Below are positions 44,746 to 53,965 of a stretch of DNA of 64,000 nt, one piece after another; positions within the stretch are counted from its first letter, which is position 1, and the number at the start of each line of letters is the position of its first letter. The translations under genes and the position numbers were made by a program. A model generated the notes under the pieces. That model saw only the letters and a program-made list of their open reading frames with translations, did no database searches and was not told where the DNA came from. Source of the DNA: Prevotellaceae bacterium UBA1391 (GTDB lineage Bacteria > Bacteroidota > Bacteroidia > Bacteroidales > Bacteroidaceae); NCBI GenBank assembly GCA_002305265.1, contig DBQP01000007.1:37354-101353 (forward strand). The letters are read 5' to 3'.

Positions 44746-47700
44746 CTACTTGTTCAGCAGTTTCTCGCTGCTGACAGTTCCGTCGGCGTGGGTCTTGCGC
44801 ACGATGCTGATGCCGGGCTCAAGGCCGTTGGAGCGGCGTCCGTCGATCGTGAAGTATTCCTTGCCGACAACTTCACTGTCGGAAGCAACGTTCAGGATGG
44901 CGGTCGGATTGACGCCGTCGTCTGAGAGGAAGACGCTGTCGATGTAGATGGCGGTGCCTCCATGGCTCCAGAATCCTGCGATGTAGATGTGCGAGGGGTC
45001 GCAGATGATACCGTCTTCCTTGGTCATGTTCTGCAGGTCGATGACGACGGAGACCTTTCCGGTCATGTCGACTGCATACGGGGTCGACCAATAGCTGGCG
45101 GAGTCGAACAAGCGGAAGGAGGGCATGCTGGATGCCTGGCGGCGCAGCTTGACTACCAGATACTTGTGGGCTGAGAGGTCGACGCCCCCGCTGTATTCCC
45201 AGCCGCCGAAGCCATAGGTGCTTGTGGTGAGCGCCTTGAGCGACTGCTGAAACTTGCCCGTTCCATAAATGGAGGGGTTGAAGGCTTCTGCTGTGAGCGG
45301 GAAGGTCGTGACTTCCACGCTGAACGTGACGCTCTGCATGTTGCCCAGGACGTCGGTGTAGGTGGCTGTCACTTCAGCCGTGCCTTCCGCCATGGTGCGG
45401 ATTCGGCCGCTGACGATGCTCACGACGTTGGGATTTGAAATTTGATAGCTGCACTGGTTGGCCACGCTACGCACGTCGCCCGAAGCAAAAGTGGCCTGCA
45501 AGTCGAGGGGCTGATAGCTGCCCGGGACGAGCGTGTAGCTGGTCTTGCTGAGCGTGAGCGTCTTGAGAGTGAGGTCTTCCTTCGTGTATGTGCTGAGGAT
45601 GCCGGGACCGTAGAATCTCGATTCGCTGTAGGTGGGCTCAGTAGAGAACCAGTCGATGTCGACATAGCCGCCCAGCTGTTTGGTTGCGAAGTTGAAGATG
45701 CCGAAGCGATTTCCCACGAAAATCTTCAGCGTGTAGCGCATGGACATCTCGTTGCCGAAGGGAATCCATGTCTCGTTGTCGTAGCTGTAGTAGAATTTAG
45801 CCTTGCTGGTACCGAAATTGGCGATGGCGCGGAGGTAAATCTTGTCCTGCGTGATTTCGTCGCCGACCACTTCTTGCGCTGGCACCTCGTATACATTGTC
45901 ACCCCAACCGTCCTCATACACGCTTCTGTACTGCACGAGGCGGCGTTTTCCGTCTATCATCTTGACTGCGATGTAGGCATAAGGATCCTGGAAGATGGTC
46001 AGTCCGGCGACGTCGCCTTCCTGCATGCCATAAGTGTCGAGTGCAATGGTGCCATACGTATCCATGTATTTGTCGGAGGCTGTGCCCTCGACGTTGTAGG
46101 CGAACATGCGCTGCGTGAGCGTATTGCGGGCGTCGATCAGTTCGGTGCTGACGCTGGCGGTGTGGAGGCGGAGCTGGCCCGGCTGCTCGTAGAGCGACCA
46201 TGCGCTGTTGTCCGGATTGTGGTTCCACTGCCATTGCATGCCCAGTTTGGCCTCCGTGAAGGTGTCGTTGGTCGGGAGATAAGTGCGCGGATAGGTCTTT
46301 CCGACGTTGGGCTTGCTGTAGGCTACGCCGTTCTTGCTGACGTCGATGCCGCTGTTGCCGAGAACCGGCCAGCCGTCAACCCACTTCACCGGCTCCAGAT
46401 AGGGAATGCGGCCGATGGCGCCGGCGTCCTTGAAGAGGATGGTCCACCATTCTCCGGTCTGCGTCTCCACGAGTCCGCCCTGATGAATGTGCTGGTTGGC
46501 GAAGATGCGTCCGTCGTGCTCCTCGTACGGGCCGAAAGGCGACTTGGCGCGGAAAATCGTCTGGCTGCCTTCTGTTCCGCCATACGTGCTGTAGATGTAG
46601 TAATAGTCGCCGATGTGGTAGAAGTGGCTGCCTTCGCAACCGTTGCCAACGCTGATGACCTTCTGGCTCTTGATTTCCTCGAAGTTGGCATTCAGCTGCG
46701 TGACGGTCAAGTCGCCGATGCCGGCAACGACGTAGATGTTTCCATCGCCGTTCAACTCTCCGTTCGGTCCCAGTCCGCTGAGGTGGTCGCGGTTGTCGTC
46801 AAACAGGAAACCTGAGTCGTAGTAGAAGCCTTTCAGCTTGGTCATCGTCCATTCGCCCTCTGGGTCTGTAGCCGTCAGCATGAAGTCGCCGCCGTCGTCG
46901 CCAAAAGCGATGAAGTTGATGTAGAACTTGCCGTTGTGGTAATTGAGCGATGGAGCCCACTGGCCCTTGCTATACCAGTTCTTTCCGTTGAGCAGATTGT
47001 AGGCATCGGTGTCGTTGATTTTCGTCAGCGGATTCGCGCAGTATTCCCAGTTGACGAGGTCTTTCGACTTCAGCAGTGTGACGCCAGGGAAGTAGAACAT
47101 CGTTGTCGATGCCAGATAGTAGGTGTCTTCGACGCGGATGATGTCGGGATCGGGGAAATCAGCGTTGATCAGCGGGTTGGTGAATTTGCCGAATCCGTTG
47201 TCCGAAGTAGAGAGTCGTGTCATTTCAGGGCGCGGCATGTCGACTTGGGCGTACTCTTTATACCACTTGAAGCAGGCTTCGCCACATGCCTCTTCTACGC
47301 CTTGGAAGGCTGGAACGACTTTCTTGTTGTTGATGTATTCGTCGATGTCTATGTAGCAGGCTGTGCCCGATAGCGTCATGGAGATGTTGCCGAAGTGGTC
47401 GAGCAGCGACTTGTAGACGCCGCCCCACTTCGAAGTGGAGCCTGTTGCCCATGTGCCATAGTTGCTTTCCACCCATTCTCCGTGCTCGTTGTAGTGACCT
47501 GTGCCTTCTTTCTTCGGGCTCCAGTCGACCTCGGTGATGACAATGGGCTTGTCTTTCACGACTGGCACCTGCTTCAAGAACTGCTGGATGTAGGCCGTGG
47601 AGTCTTTTGCTGATTTCGTGTCGTCGCCGCCATACCATCCCACGTAGTTGTGGACAGCATAGCCGAAGTTGTCGTCTTCGATAGGATAGATGGCATAGTC

Positions 47701-48474
47701 AGTATAGTTGCTCTGCCATCCCGTACCGGGAATCCAGATGATTCCTGTGAAGCCATTGGCGCGGATTTTGTCGACGATGGGCTGAAAGAAATCGTGCAGC
47801 GCCTTCGGATCACTCTGTCCGTTGGCGTTCTTCAGATTCACAGGCTCGTTGCCGAGTTCCAGCGAAATCTGACCGCTGTATTTCTTGACGGTGTCGTTTT
47901 GCGAGACAATGTCCCACACCTCCATCAGATATTGATGATAGGCATCTCCCACCTGCACAGTGCCGGGGAATACGCCGGGCGGACGCATGATGACGTAGAG
48001 GCCATGCCCGATGGCCCGACGCGCAATGGTCGTGTAGAGGGAACGCAGGTAGGTCCTGAGCCGAACAGGGGAGAACTGGCTGATATTGGCCTCTCCACCG
48101 TCTTCGGTCGTTCCGTCGGCTTTTGTGATCGGCACTCGTGTCTTGGTCGGGTCGTTAGTCCAACAGGGGTCGAGGTGCAGACGGAACAGATTGCAATAGG
48201 CACCGCTGGCTGTATCGGTGATGGCTGTGAACAACTTGTTGAAGTAGTTGATGCACGGCGTCACGGTGGAACTGTTGCAGCTGTTGCCCCAGCGGTAGTT
48301 GTTGAAGTAAGGACTGGGCGTGTCCATCACTCCGTGAAGAACTACTTTGTTGCCATACGGGTCCTTCAACTGATTGCCCTCGACGTGCAGTGGTGGCGTG
48401 TTGCCATATTGCGCGAAGGCGATTGCAGGCAGAGCGAGGAGCACTGCGACAATTGTTTTTTTCAGACTTTTCAT
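44746..48474 (-). CDS. Secreted GH5-GH43 bimodular hemicellulase with C-terminal sorting signal
   Basis: 1242-residue enzyme starting at ATG 48474 with a signal peptide (MKSLKKTIVAVLLALPAIAFA). A GH5-type barrel (about 30-410) has the acid Glu in LELGNEPVNL (about 208) and nucleophile Glu in IVITEVDWSP (about 313). A GH43 domain (about 435-750) starts NADFPDPDIIRVEDTYYLAS and has GCEGSHFYHIGDYYYIYSTY. A concanavalin-like domain (about 760-960), a Big_2-like domain (about 970-1060), a sandwich region (about 1070-1190) and a C-terminal signal (YFTIDGRR…GISIVRK) follow. Two catalytic activities in one chain suggest joint backbone and side-chain cleavage of arabinoxylan. Confidence 0.9.
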   Translation of the reverse strand: MKSLKKTIVAVLLALPAIAFAQYGNTPPLHVEGNQLKDPYGNKVVLHGVMDTPSPYFNNYRWGNSCNSSTVTPCINYFNKLFTAITDTASGAYCNLFRLHLDPCWTNDPTKTRVPITKADGTTEDGGEANISQFSPVRLRTYLRSLYTTIARRAIGHGLYVIMRPPGVFPGTVQVGDAYHQYLMEVWDIVSQNDTVKKYSGQISLELGNEPVNLKNANGQSDPKALHDFFQPIVDKIRANGFTGIIWIPGTGWQSNYTDYAIYPIEDDNFGYAVHNYVGWYGGDDTKSAKDSTAYIQQFLKQVPVVKDKPIVITEVDWSPKKEGTGHYNEHGEWVESNYGTWATGSTSKWGGVYKSLLDHFGNISMTLSGTACYIDIDEYINNKKVVPAFQGVEEACGEACFKWYKEYAQVDMPRPEMTRLSTSDNGFGKFTNPLINADFPDPDIIRVEDTYYLASTTMFYFPGVTLLKSKDLVNWEYCANPLTKINDTDAYNLLNGKNWYSKGQWAPSLNYHNGKFYINFIAFGDDGGDFMLTATDPEGEWTMTKLKGFYYDSGFLFDDNRDHLSGLGPNGELNGDGNIYVVAGIGDLTVTQLNANFEEIKSQKVISVGNGCEGSHFYHIGDYYYIYSTYGGTEGSQTIFRAKSPFGPYEEHDGRIFANQHIHQGGLVETQTGEWWTILFKDAGAIGRIPYLEPVKWVDGWPVLGNSGIDVSKNGVAYSKPNVGKTYPRTYLPTNDTFTEAKLGMQWQWNHNPDNSAWSLYEQPGQLRLHTASVSTELIDARNTLTQRMFAYNVEGTASDKYMDTYGTIALDTYGMQEGDVAGLTIFQDPYAYIAVKMIDGKRRLVQYRSVYEDGWGDNVYEVPAQEVVGDEITQDKIYLRAIANFGTSKAKFYYSYDNETWIPFGNEMSMRYTLKIFVGNRFGIFNFATKQLGGYVDIDWFSTEPTYSESRFYGPGILSTYTKEDLTLKTLTLSKTSYTLVPGSYQPLDLQATFASGDVRSVANQCSYQISNPNVVSIVSGRIRTMAEGTAEVTATYTDVLGNMQSVTFSVEVTTFPLTAEAFNPSIYGTGKFQQSLKALTTSTYGFGGWEYSGGVDLSAHKYLVVKLRRQASSMPSFRLFDSASYWSTPYAVDMTGKVSVVIDLQNMTKEDGIICDPSHIYIAGFWSHGGTAIYIDSVFLSDDGVNPTAILNVASDSEVVGKEYFTIDGRRSNGLEPGISIVRKTHADGTVSSEKLLNK

Positions 48475-48542
48475 GATATGTGCTTTGATGGTGTACTGTT
48501 TGGTTGTACAGTTACTGTTCAAAAGACGTTCTTTCTACGTTG

Positions 48543-48550
48543 CAAAGATA
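48543..48550 (-). promoter_or_regulatory. -7 box of the GH5-GH43 gene
   Basis: TATCTTTG on the minus strand, 69 bases before the ATG at 48474. A perfect ATGATATCAT palindrome lies about 20 bases upstream of it and could be an operator half-site region. Confidence 0.6.
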
Positions 48551-48653
48551 CGACGGTTCTTCTTGAAATGATATCATTTTTGTTCCATTTAATTATCGAT
48601 TCTGTTACATCCTTGGCCCTTGAGCTAGGATTAGGCGTATCGGGCTTCATGAT

Positions 48654-48687
48654 GAGGGGCGCGACCAGTCTGTTGGACGCGCCCCTC
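48654..48687. terminator. GC-rich stem-loop after the 1141-aa protein gene
   Basis: GAGGGGCGCG (48654-48663) pairs perfectly with CGCGCCCCTC (48678-48687), loop 14 bases. It lies 85 bases after the stop at 48772. No T-run follows in either direction, so termination is only probable. Confidence 0.55.
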
Positions 48688-48771
48688 GGGGAGTTAGTTG
48701 CTATAAGAGTATAGCTGGATTGGTGTTATTTAGTTGGTTTCTTACGTGTGCGATTTGGAATCAGCCTGCGC

Positions 48772-51700
48772 TTACTTCACGAGCACCTTGCGCACCTTGC
48801 CGTCGCTCATCTTGATGATGTTGATGCCGCGCTGCATTTCATTCACCTGACGTCCGTCTACTGTGTAGATCTTGACAGCCTGTGCATGGTCGGTTGCTAC
48901 GGAATCAATGGAGGTTGGAACAGCTGTGCCAAGATAGAAGAGCTTGAAGTTGTCGAAGATGATCCAGTCGTCGGAGATGGTCTGGTCTTTCTTCAGACCG
49001 AGCGTGATGTTGCCACCTTCTTCTACCATCACCTGAACCTTGTTGATGTAGGCTCCGCCGTCGTTCTGGAAGCGTGCGTTGGCGCCGCGCATCGAGTTCG
49101 GGAAGAAGTAGCGGGTGTCGCCGTCCAGGCCCCATGCATCGTAGATCCAAGCTTCGTTGGCGTCTACCTCGTTGAGGTTGCCGTCGTTGTCATACTGCTG
49201 CTTCCAGGAAGTCACCGTATAGGTGGTCTCGCCGGTCTCAGCGTTGATGTCGGATGTTTCCTCAACCCAGGCACGTACCTCGACATTCTCCTGACCTTCT
49301 TCAGCGTTCGGATTCGTGGTCACGAAGTTGTATTCGGTGAAAGAACGCTCGGTGAAGTTGGCGTCGATGTTGGCGATGCTGACGAGCGATGTCTCGCGGT
49401 CGTTGGCGAAGAGCTTGGCGTTGGGCACGAAGTCGTTCTCGGATACCTCTGGGAAGCGGGTGTGACGGAAGGCTGTCTGGATGTTGCCATCGCGGTAGAA
49501 AGCCTGAACCTGAATCTCGTATGCACCAGCCGGGAGGTTGCGCAGCGTCTGGCTCATGTAGAGGTTGGCGTTGTAGCGCTCGGCATTCTTGAGTGTGCCG
49601 TCTACTGCGAAGTCGCCGTCCCATCCAGTCTTGCCATTGTTGAACTGCGGGTTGATGAGGAGTACGGTTGCATCCACAGGCTTGGTCTCAGATGCTGCGT
49701 CCATGTTGAGGTTTTTCAGGATGTTCTTGTTGTAGACACCTGCCAGAGCGGTCTCGTAGGCCTCGAGGGCTGCGGCGTCGGCGTATGTGCCTGCCATCTC
49801 AGCCACCTGCTGGTTGACGAGGGTTGCCAGTTCCTCACTGGTGTCGGCTACCTTGTAGTTGTCGACTGTCGAGAAGTAGTGCTTGTAAGCATTCAGGTCG
49901 CTGTTCAGGGTCTTGACGTCCTCATAAGTCGTTGCGGGCTCGTTGTAGATGTCGAACGTGTGGAGTGTGGCGGCGTCGATGGCTGCTTCCACAGCGGCGC
50001 GGAAGGTCTCGTCGGCTGCATAGCGCTCGTTCAGCTGGTTCTTCAGCGTCTCGAAGCCCTGGGTGGCGTCGTTGGCCGTGAGGTAGCTGTTGGCAGCGCT
50101 GATGTAGGCTTCAGCATCTGCGAGCAGAGCCTTCACATTGTCATACACTTCCTTGCCTTCAATGGTGGCAGGAATCTGGTTGAGAATGCCCATGACGTAT
50201 GTCTTGTCGCCCTGGAGCTGCAGCAGTTCTGCTGAGGCCTTTGCGGCTGCCACCTTGTCGGCCATGAGTGCTGTGAAGTCGGGAGTCTCACCGTAGTAGA
50301 GGAGCTGCATGCCGGTGAAGGATGCAAAGCCGTTGGCGAAGAATTCCACGGTGGCCTTTCCGTCCTTGACCTCAATCATGTCGGTGGAGTAGTAGTTCCA
50401 GCCGCTGGTGTTGGTGTTGCCGATCCACCAGCCGGAGGTTGTCGTAGTTTCCTTGGACTTCATCTTCGTACCGCCGGATTCGATGGCTACACCCAGGTTG
50501 GCCGGGTTTGCAGCATTCCAGTCGTTGTTCCAGGTCATACCCATGCCCTTCACGCTGTAGAATCCGTTGGGCAGGTTGGAGAGGTTCTGCTTCACGCCGC
50601 AACCGTTGGTCTCAAGGCCAGACCAGTGTTTCACGCTGGTGAAGGCATGGTTGTAGTAGTAGGCGAAGGAAGTCCAATTGTTGGTGCCGTACTGATACCA
50701 CGTGTATTCTGTGCCTTCACCCGAAGATGGCGGGTTGTGGATGTCGGTCGTGCGTACGTGGTCTGCGCTGTTGTACACGGCATCAGACTCCATCGTGTCG
50801 CTCCAGCCTTTCAGGCCGTTTTCACCGTTCAGCACGATGTTGTTGGGAATCCATTTGTTGGTCGATGCGTCGTAGGTGGGATTGTATTTCGGGAAGCAGA
50901 AGAATGGGTCGGCCACAACGGTGAGGAAGTCCCACGCGCCGTTTACTTTCTCCTGCGACATGGCGTAGTCAGCACGTGCCTTGGCCATGTCTGCGAGTGC
51001 CTGCGAATAGTCTGCGCCTGTGGTGGTCACGAAATCGCCGCCGTCCTTGCCCTCGTCAACAATGCTGCGGGCCTTGGCGATGGCTGCCTTGAATGCGTCG
51101 ACGCCAGGATAAGCATATACTTCGCTGTTCTGCTCGGAGAGGGATACGAGACGGGTGAGAAGCTTGGCATCGCTGTAGTATTTCTTGTAGTTCTCTACGA
51201 CGGCTTTCAGCTTGGCGATGCCTTCTTCGATTTCGGCTACGGTTTCAGCAAAGGCATACTCGTCGATGATGCCGTCCTTGTCTTCCAGGAAGTGGTCGCC
51301 GAGGCCGGGGAACTCTTCGTTGTAGATTTCCTCGTAGGTCTCAGCCTCGCGCTGTGCCTCCTCAAATTTCTGCATGGCGATGAATACACGTGCACCTTCG
51401 CCTGCGTTGTCATTGTAGGTAGCGGTGAAGTTGCTAAAGATTAACCAGTCGCCTGAGATCGATGCCGTCTTACGTACGCCGATGCGCACGAGGCCAGTCT
51501 TGTCGTTTACCACCGGAAGATAGTTGTGGTAGTAGTCGTTCATGAACCACGTCTCGGCGCCCACCATGGAGGCCGGCACGTAGTAGGTTGTTCCGTTTGC
51601 CGTGTAGCTGGCGTCGCTCATCCAGTCGGGGCGGTCGCCGTCCTTCATGTAGAGCTGCTGGTCGCATTCGCTGGAGGCAATGCTGACGAAGTCTTTCGTC

Positions 51701-52197
51701 CAGCTGTCGCCGCGGAGCTTGTAGGTGCCGTCTGGGTTCATGACGGGATTTCCGTTCTCGTCTGCCTCGAGCAGCTCGACGAAGAACACGGCCTCAATCT
51801 TCTCGGTCTTGTTCCAGTACTCGTTCTGCCAGGCGCCCTCGTGGCGATAGAAGCCTTGCACGCCGAAGGTGTAGAAGCCTTCGGGCAGCGTGAACACCTG
51901 ATAGATTTCCGAATTGGCATAGTTGTAGTTGTTGGCGTAGTTGTACATTTCCACGAGCTTGTACGTACCGAAGCTGTCGCTATGGCCGGCATTGGCATTG
52001 CCGCCTCCCTGCCATGGTCTGGCTTTTTCTTCTTCCGTGGCTTCCTCCGTCGTGTTGCGTAGCCCCGAGAAGTCCTCCAATGTATACTCTTTCCAGTCGA
52101 GCAGGCTCGTGACGTCCTGACCCTTCGTCCAAGTCGTCTGTGCGCTCACACTCACTGCAAAGAACAACATTGCTGCAGATGTAAATAATGCTTTCAT
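48772..52197 (-). CDS. Large secreted modular protein of the xylan block, function unknown
   Basis: 1141-residue protein with signal peptide (MKALFTSAAMLFFAVSVSAQ). Three beta-rich modules share a pattern: LPEGFYTFGVQGFYRHEG (about 103-120), LPNGFYSVKGMGMTW (about 537-551), LPAGAYEIQVQAFYRDG (about 887-903), the first and last ending SGDWLIFSNFTATY and SDDWIIFDNFKLFY. They alternate with helical, charged segments (about 265-425 and 645-850). The end (KIYTVDGRQVNEMQRGINII, then basic residues) is a type IX secretion-like sorting signal. No catalytic motif is visible; carbohydrate binding or adhesion is plausible. It has its own candidate promoter and lies inside a xylanase block. Confidence 0.85.
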   Translation of the reverse strand: MKALFTSAAMLFFAVSVSAQTTWTKGQDVTSLLDWKEYTLEDFSGLRNTTEEATEEEKARPWQGGGNANAGHSDSFGTYKLVEMYNYANNYNYANSEIYQVFTLPEGFYTFGVQGFYRHEGAWQNEYWNKTEKIEAVFFVELLEADENGNPVMNPDGTYKLRGDSWTKDFVSIASSECDQQLYMKDGDRPDWMSDASYTANGTTYYVPASMVGAETWFMNDYYHNYLPVVNDKTGLVRIGVRKTASISGDWLIFSNFTATYNDNAGEGARVFIAMQKFEEAQREAETYEEIYNEEFPGLGDHFLEDKDGIIDEYAFAETVAEIEEGIAKLKAVVENYKKYYSDAKLLTRLVSLSEQNSEVYAYPGVDAFKAAIAKARSIVDEGKDGGDFVTTTGADYSQALADMAKARADYAMSQEKVNGAWDFLTVVADPFFCFPKYNPTYDASTNKWIPNNIVLNGENGLKGWSDTMESDAVYNSADHVRTTDIHNPPSSGEGTEYTWYQYGTNNWTSFAYYYNHAFTSVKHWSGLETNGCGVKQNLSNLPNGFYSVKGMGMTWNNDWNAANPANLGVAIESGGTKMKSKETTTTSGWWIGNTNTSGWNYYSTDMIEVKDGKATVEFFANGFASFTGMQLLYYGETPDFTALMADKVAAAKASAELLQLQGDKTYVMGILNQIPATIEGKEVYDNVKALLADAEAYISAANSYLTANDATQGFETLKNQLNERYAADETFRAAVEAAIDAATLHTFDIYNEPATTYEDVKTLNSDLNAYKHYFSTVDNYKVADTSEELATLVNQQVAEMAGTYADAAALEAYETALAGVYNKNILKNLNMDAASETKPVDATVLLINPQFNNGKTGWDGDFAVDGTLKNAERYNANLYMSQTLRNLPAGAYEIQVQAFYRDGNIQTAFRHTRFPEVSENDFVPNAKLFANDRETSLVSIANIDANFTERSFTEYNFVTTNPNAEEGQENVEVRAWVEETSDINAETGETTYTVTSWKQQYDNDGNLNEVDANEAWIYDAWGLDGDTRYFFPNSMRGANARFQNDGGAYINKVQVMVEEGGNITLGLKKDQTISDDWIIFDNFKLFYLGTAVPTSIDSVATDHAQAVKIYTVDGRQVNEMQRGINIIKMSDGKVRKVLVK

Positions 52198-52457
52198 ACA
52201 GTAAGGATTGTTTTTGAGTTAGTAAATCAGTTGAATCTATTTTTATGTGTTTTGTCTATGGTGTCTGGTTCTCGGTTCTTTGCTGCGCTTAGGTGTTGCT
52301 TGGCGTCTCGCTCGGACCGGAGTACGTGGACGAGGGGAGGATGCAGGATGCAGTCGGATGGAGTTTGTGCTTTTTCATGTAATGTACACCGGTGTTTCGA
52401 ATTTGATATACATATATTATAGTACGCCTCGGGGACTGTCTGTTTTTTTAGTTGTTG

Positions 52458-52465
52458 CAAAATTA
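52458..52465 (-). promoter_or_regulatory. Candidate -7 box with long leader for the 1141-aa protein
   Basis: TAATTTTG on the minus strand in an AT-rich patch, 260 bases before the ATG at 52197. The intervening leader (52198-52457) contains no ORF I trust and no array. Confidence 0.5.
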
Positions 52466-52778
52466 TCGGTTTTTGTTACCTGCGTCTGTAATTTTTGCGC
52501 GCAAAAGCTTTAGAATTTGATACAACTGCCGTTATTCTCGCTTTTCTTGCGTTTTTTTCGGCTTGTCTTATCTTAGAAAGGATGTAAAGTGTTTGGAGGC
52601 GGGGGACTGTTGCGGCTGTTCCCGTTGGACGGCGCTTTTGCATATGGATATAGAAGCGGAATAACAGAATTGACGTAGTAATCCATCCGCAGTCTTGCAT
52701 CTCGGGCTGGATGCGTTGCCTCGGCGGCGGCGCCGAGTTGCGCTTGTCGCATGTGTGGGGAATCCACGCTGGTGGTAT

Positions 52779-52844
52779 GAAGGCCTTCATGGCGGTTTAC
52801 GAAGGCCTTCGTATCGGTTTGCGAAGGCCTTCGTGCATTTATGC
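52779..52844. repeat. GAAGGCCTTC triplet array, locus D
   Basis: Three perfect palindromes at 52779, 52801 and 52823, exact 22-bp steps, linkers ATGGCGGTTTAC, GTATCGGTTTGC and GTGCATTTATGC. It lies in the 767-bp gap between the 1141-aa protein start and the end of the xylanase operon, between the promoter of the former and the terminator of the latter. Confidence 0.98.
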
Positions 52845-52891
52845 GGAGAACGCTGTGCTCCATCTCGTCTGCCTGGGTGCTGAAATGAGAA

Positions 52892-52926
52892 ACAGCAGCG
52901 GCAGCCCGAGTAGGGGCCGCCGCTGT
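52892..52926 (-). terminator. Candidate terminator of the xylanase operon
   Basis: ACAGCAGCGGCAGCCC and GGGGCCGCCGCTGT form a GC-rich hairpin with two bulged A residues, 38 bases after the GH43_1 stop. On the minus strand it is followed by TTCTCATTTC. Confidence 0.6.
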
Positions 52927-52964
52927 GGTGGGAGTGGGAATGCTGTGGAATGAGCGTACCATCA

Positions 52965-53936
52965 TTATTCTGCCATGCCGTCGATGGTGACGATGGAACC
53001 GTCGGGGCGATACTCAAGGGGACATACCTTGAGACTGCGGAGCCAGGTGCGTCCCCCGGAGGGCACGGAGTCGTGATGGAAGAGATAGCTTACGCCATCC
53101 TTCTCGAGGATGCAGTGGTGGGTGGTCCAGCCAACAACTTCCGTCAGGATCTTGCCCGCGTAGGTGAAGGGCCCGTAGGGATTGTCGCCAATGGCGTAGC
53201 AGAGATTGTGGGTGTCGCCTGTGGAGTAGCTGAAATAGTAGCGTCCGTTGTGCTTGTGCATCCAGGAGGCCTCGAAGAAGCGGCGCTCGTGGTCGCCGGT
53301 CTTGAGGGGCTCGCCGTTCTCGTCGAGGATGACGATGGGGCGGGGCTCCTCGGCAAACTGGAGCATGTCGTCGCTCAGGCGGGCCATGCGGGAGGGGATG
53401 GCGGGCTGGTCGTCGGCAGGGAATTCGGCCGCCTCGAGCGCGCGGTTGTCGCGGTAGCGCTGGAGCTGGCCTCCCATGAGCCCGCCGAAGTACATGTAGT
53501 AGGTGCCGTCGTCGTCCTTGAACACGGCCTGGTCGATGGAGTAGGAGCCGCGGATGGGGTCGGGCAGCGGGGTGAAGGGGCCATAGGGATGGTCGCTGAT
53601 GGCCACGCCGATGCGGAAGATGTCGGTCTTGTCCTTGGCGGGGAAGTAGAGATAGTACTTGCCGTCCTTCTCCTGGCAGTCGCAGTCCCAGAGCTGGCGT
53701 GTGGCCCAGGGCACGTCTTTCACGTCGAGCACGACGCCGTGGTCGATGACGGGGGCGGTCATGGGGTCGCCGTCGATGGAGAAGACGTGGTAGTCCTTCA
53801 TGTCGAAGTGGCTGCCCCAGTCGTCTTCGGGAATGCCCGACTCGTAGTCGTGGGAGGGATAGATGTAGATTTTGCCTTCGAAGATATGGGCGGCAGGGTC
53901 GGCGAAGTAGTCGGCCGGTACGAGATAGCGTTTCAT
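52965..53936 (-). CDS. Intracellular GH43 subfamily 1 beta-xylosidase (XynD-like)
   Basis: 323-residue enzyme without signal peptide, so cytoplasmic; it would release xylose from imported xylo-oligosaccharides. The five-bladed domain has KRYLVPADYFADPAAHIFEG (base Asp), HDYESGIPEDDWGSHFDMKD, YSIDQAVFKDDDGTYYMYFG (pKa Asp, about 131-150), HERRFFEASWMHKHNGRYYF (acid Glu, about 218-237) and VGWTTHHCILEKDG. Overall form agrees with Prevotella XynD-type exo-xylosidase/arabinofuranosidases. It lies 29 bp after the GH10 gene, last in the operon. Confidence 0.94.
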   Translation of the reverse strand: MKRYLVPADYFADPAAHIFEGKIYIYPSHDYESGIPEDDWGSHFDMKDYHVFSIDGDPMTAPVIDHGVVLDVKDVPWATRQLWDCDCQEKDGKYYLYFPAKDKTDIFRIGVAISDHPYGPFTPLPDPIRGSYSIDQAVFKDDDGTYYMYFGGLMGGQLQRYRDNRALEAAEFPADDQPAIPSRMARLSDDMLQFAEEPRPIVILDENGEPLKTGDHERRFFEASWMHKHNGRYYFSYSTGDTHNLCYAIGDNPYGPFTYAGKILTEVVGWTTHHCILEKDGVSYLFHHDSVPSGGRTWLRSLKVCPLEYRPDGSIVTIDGMAE

Positions 53937-53965
53937 AAGCGATGTATGTGTGTGATGATAGGTTG

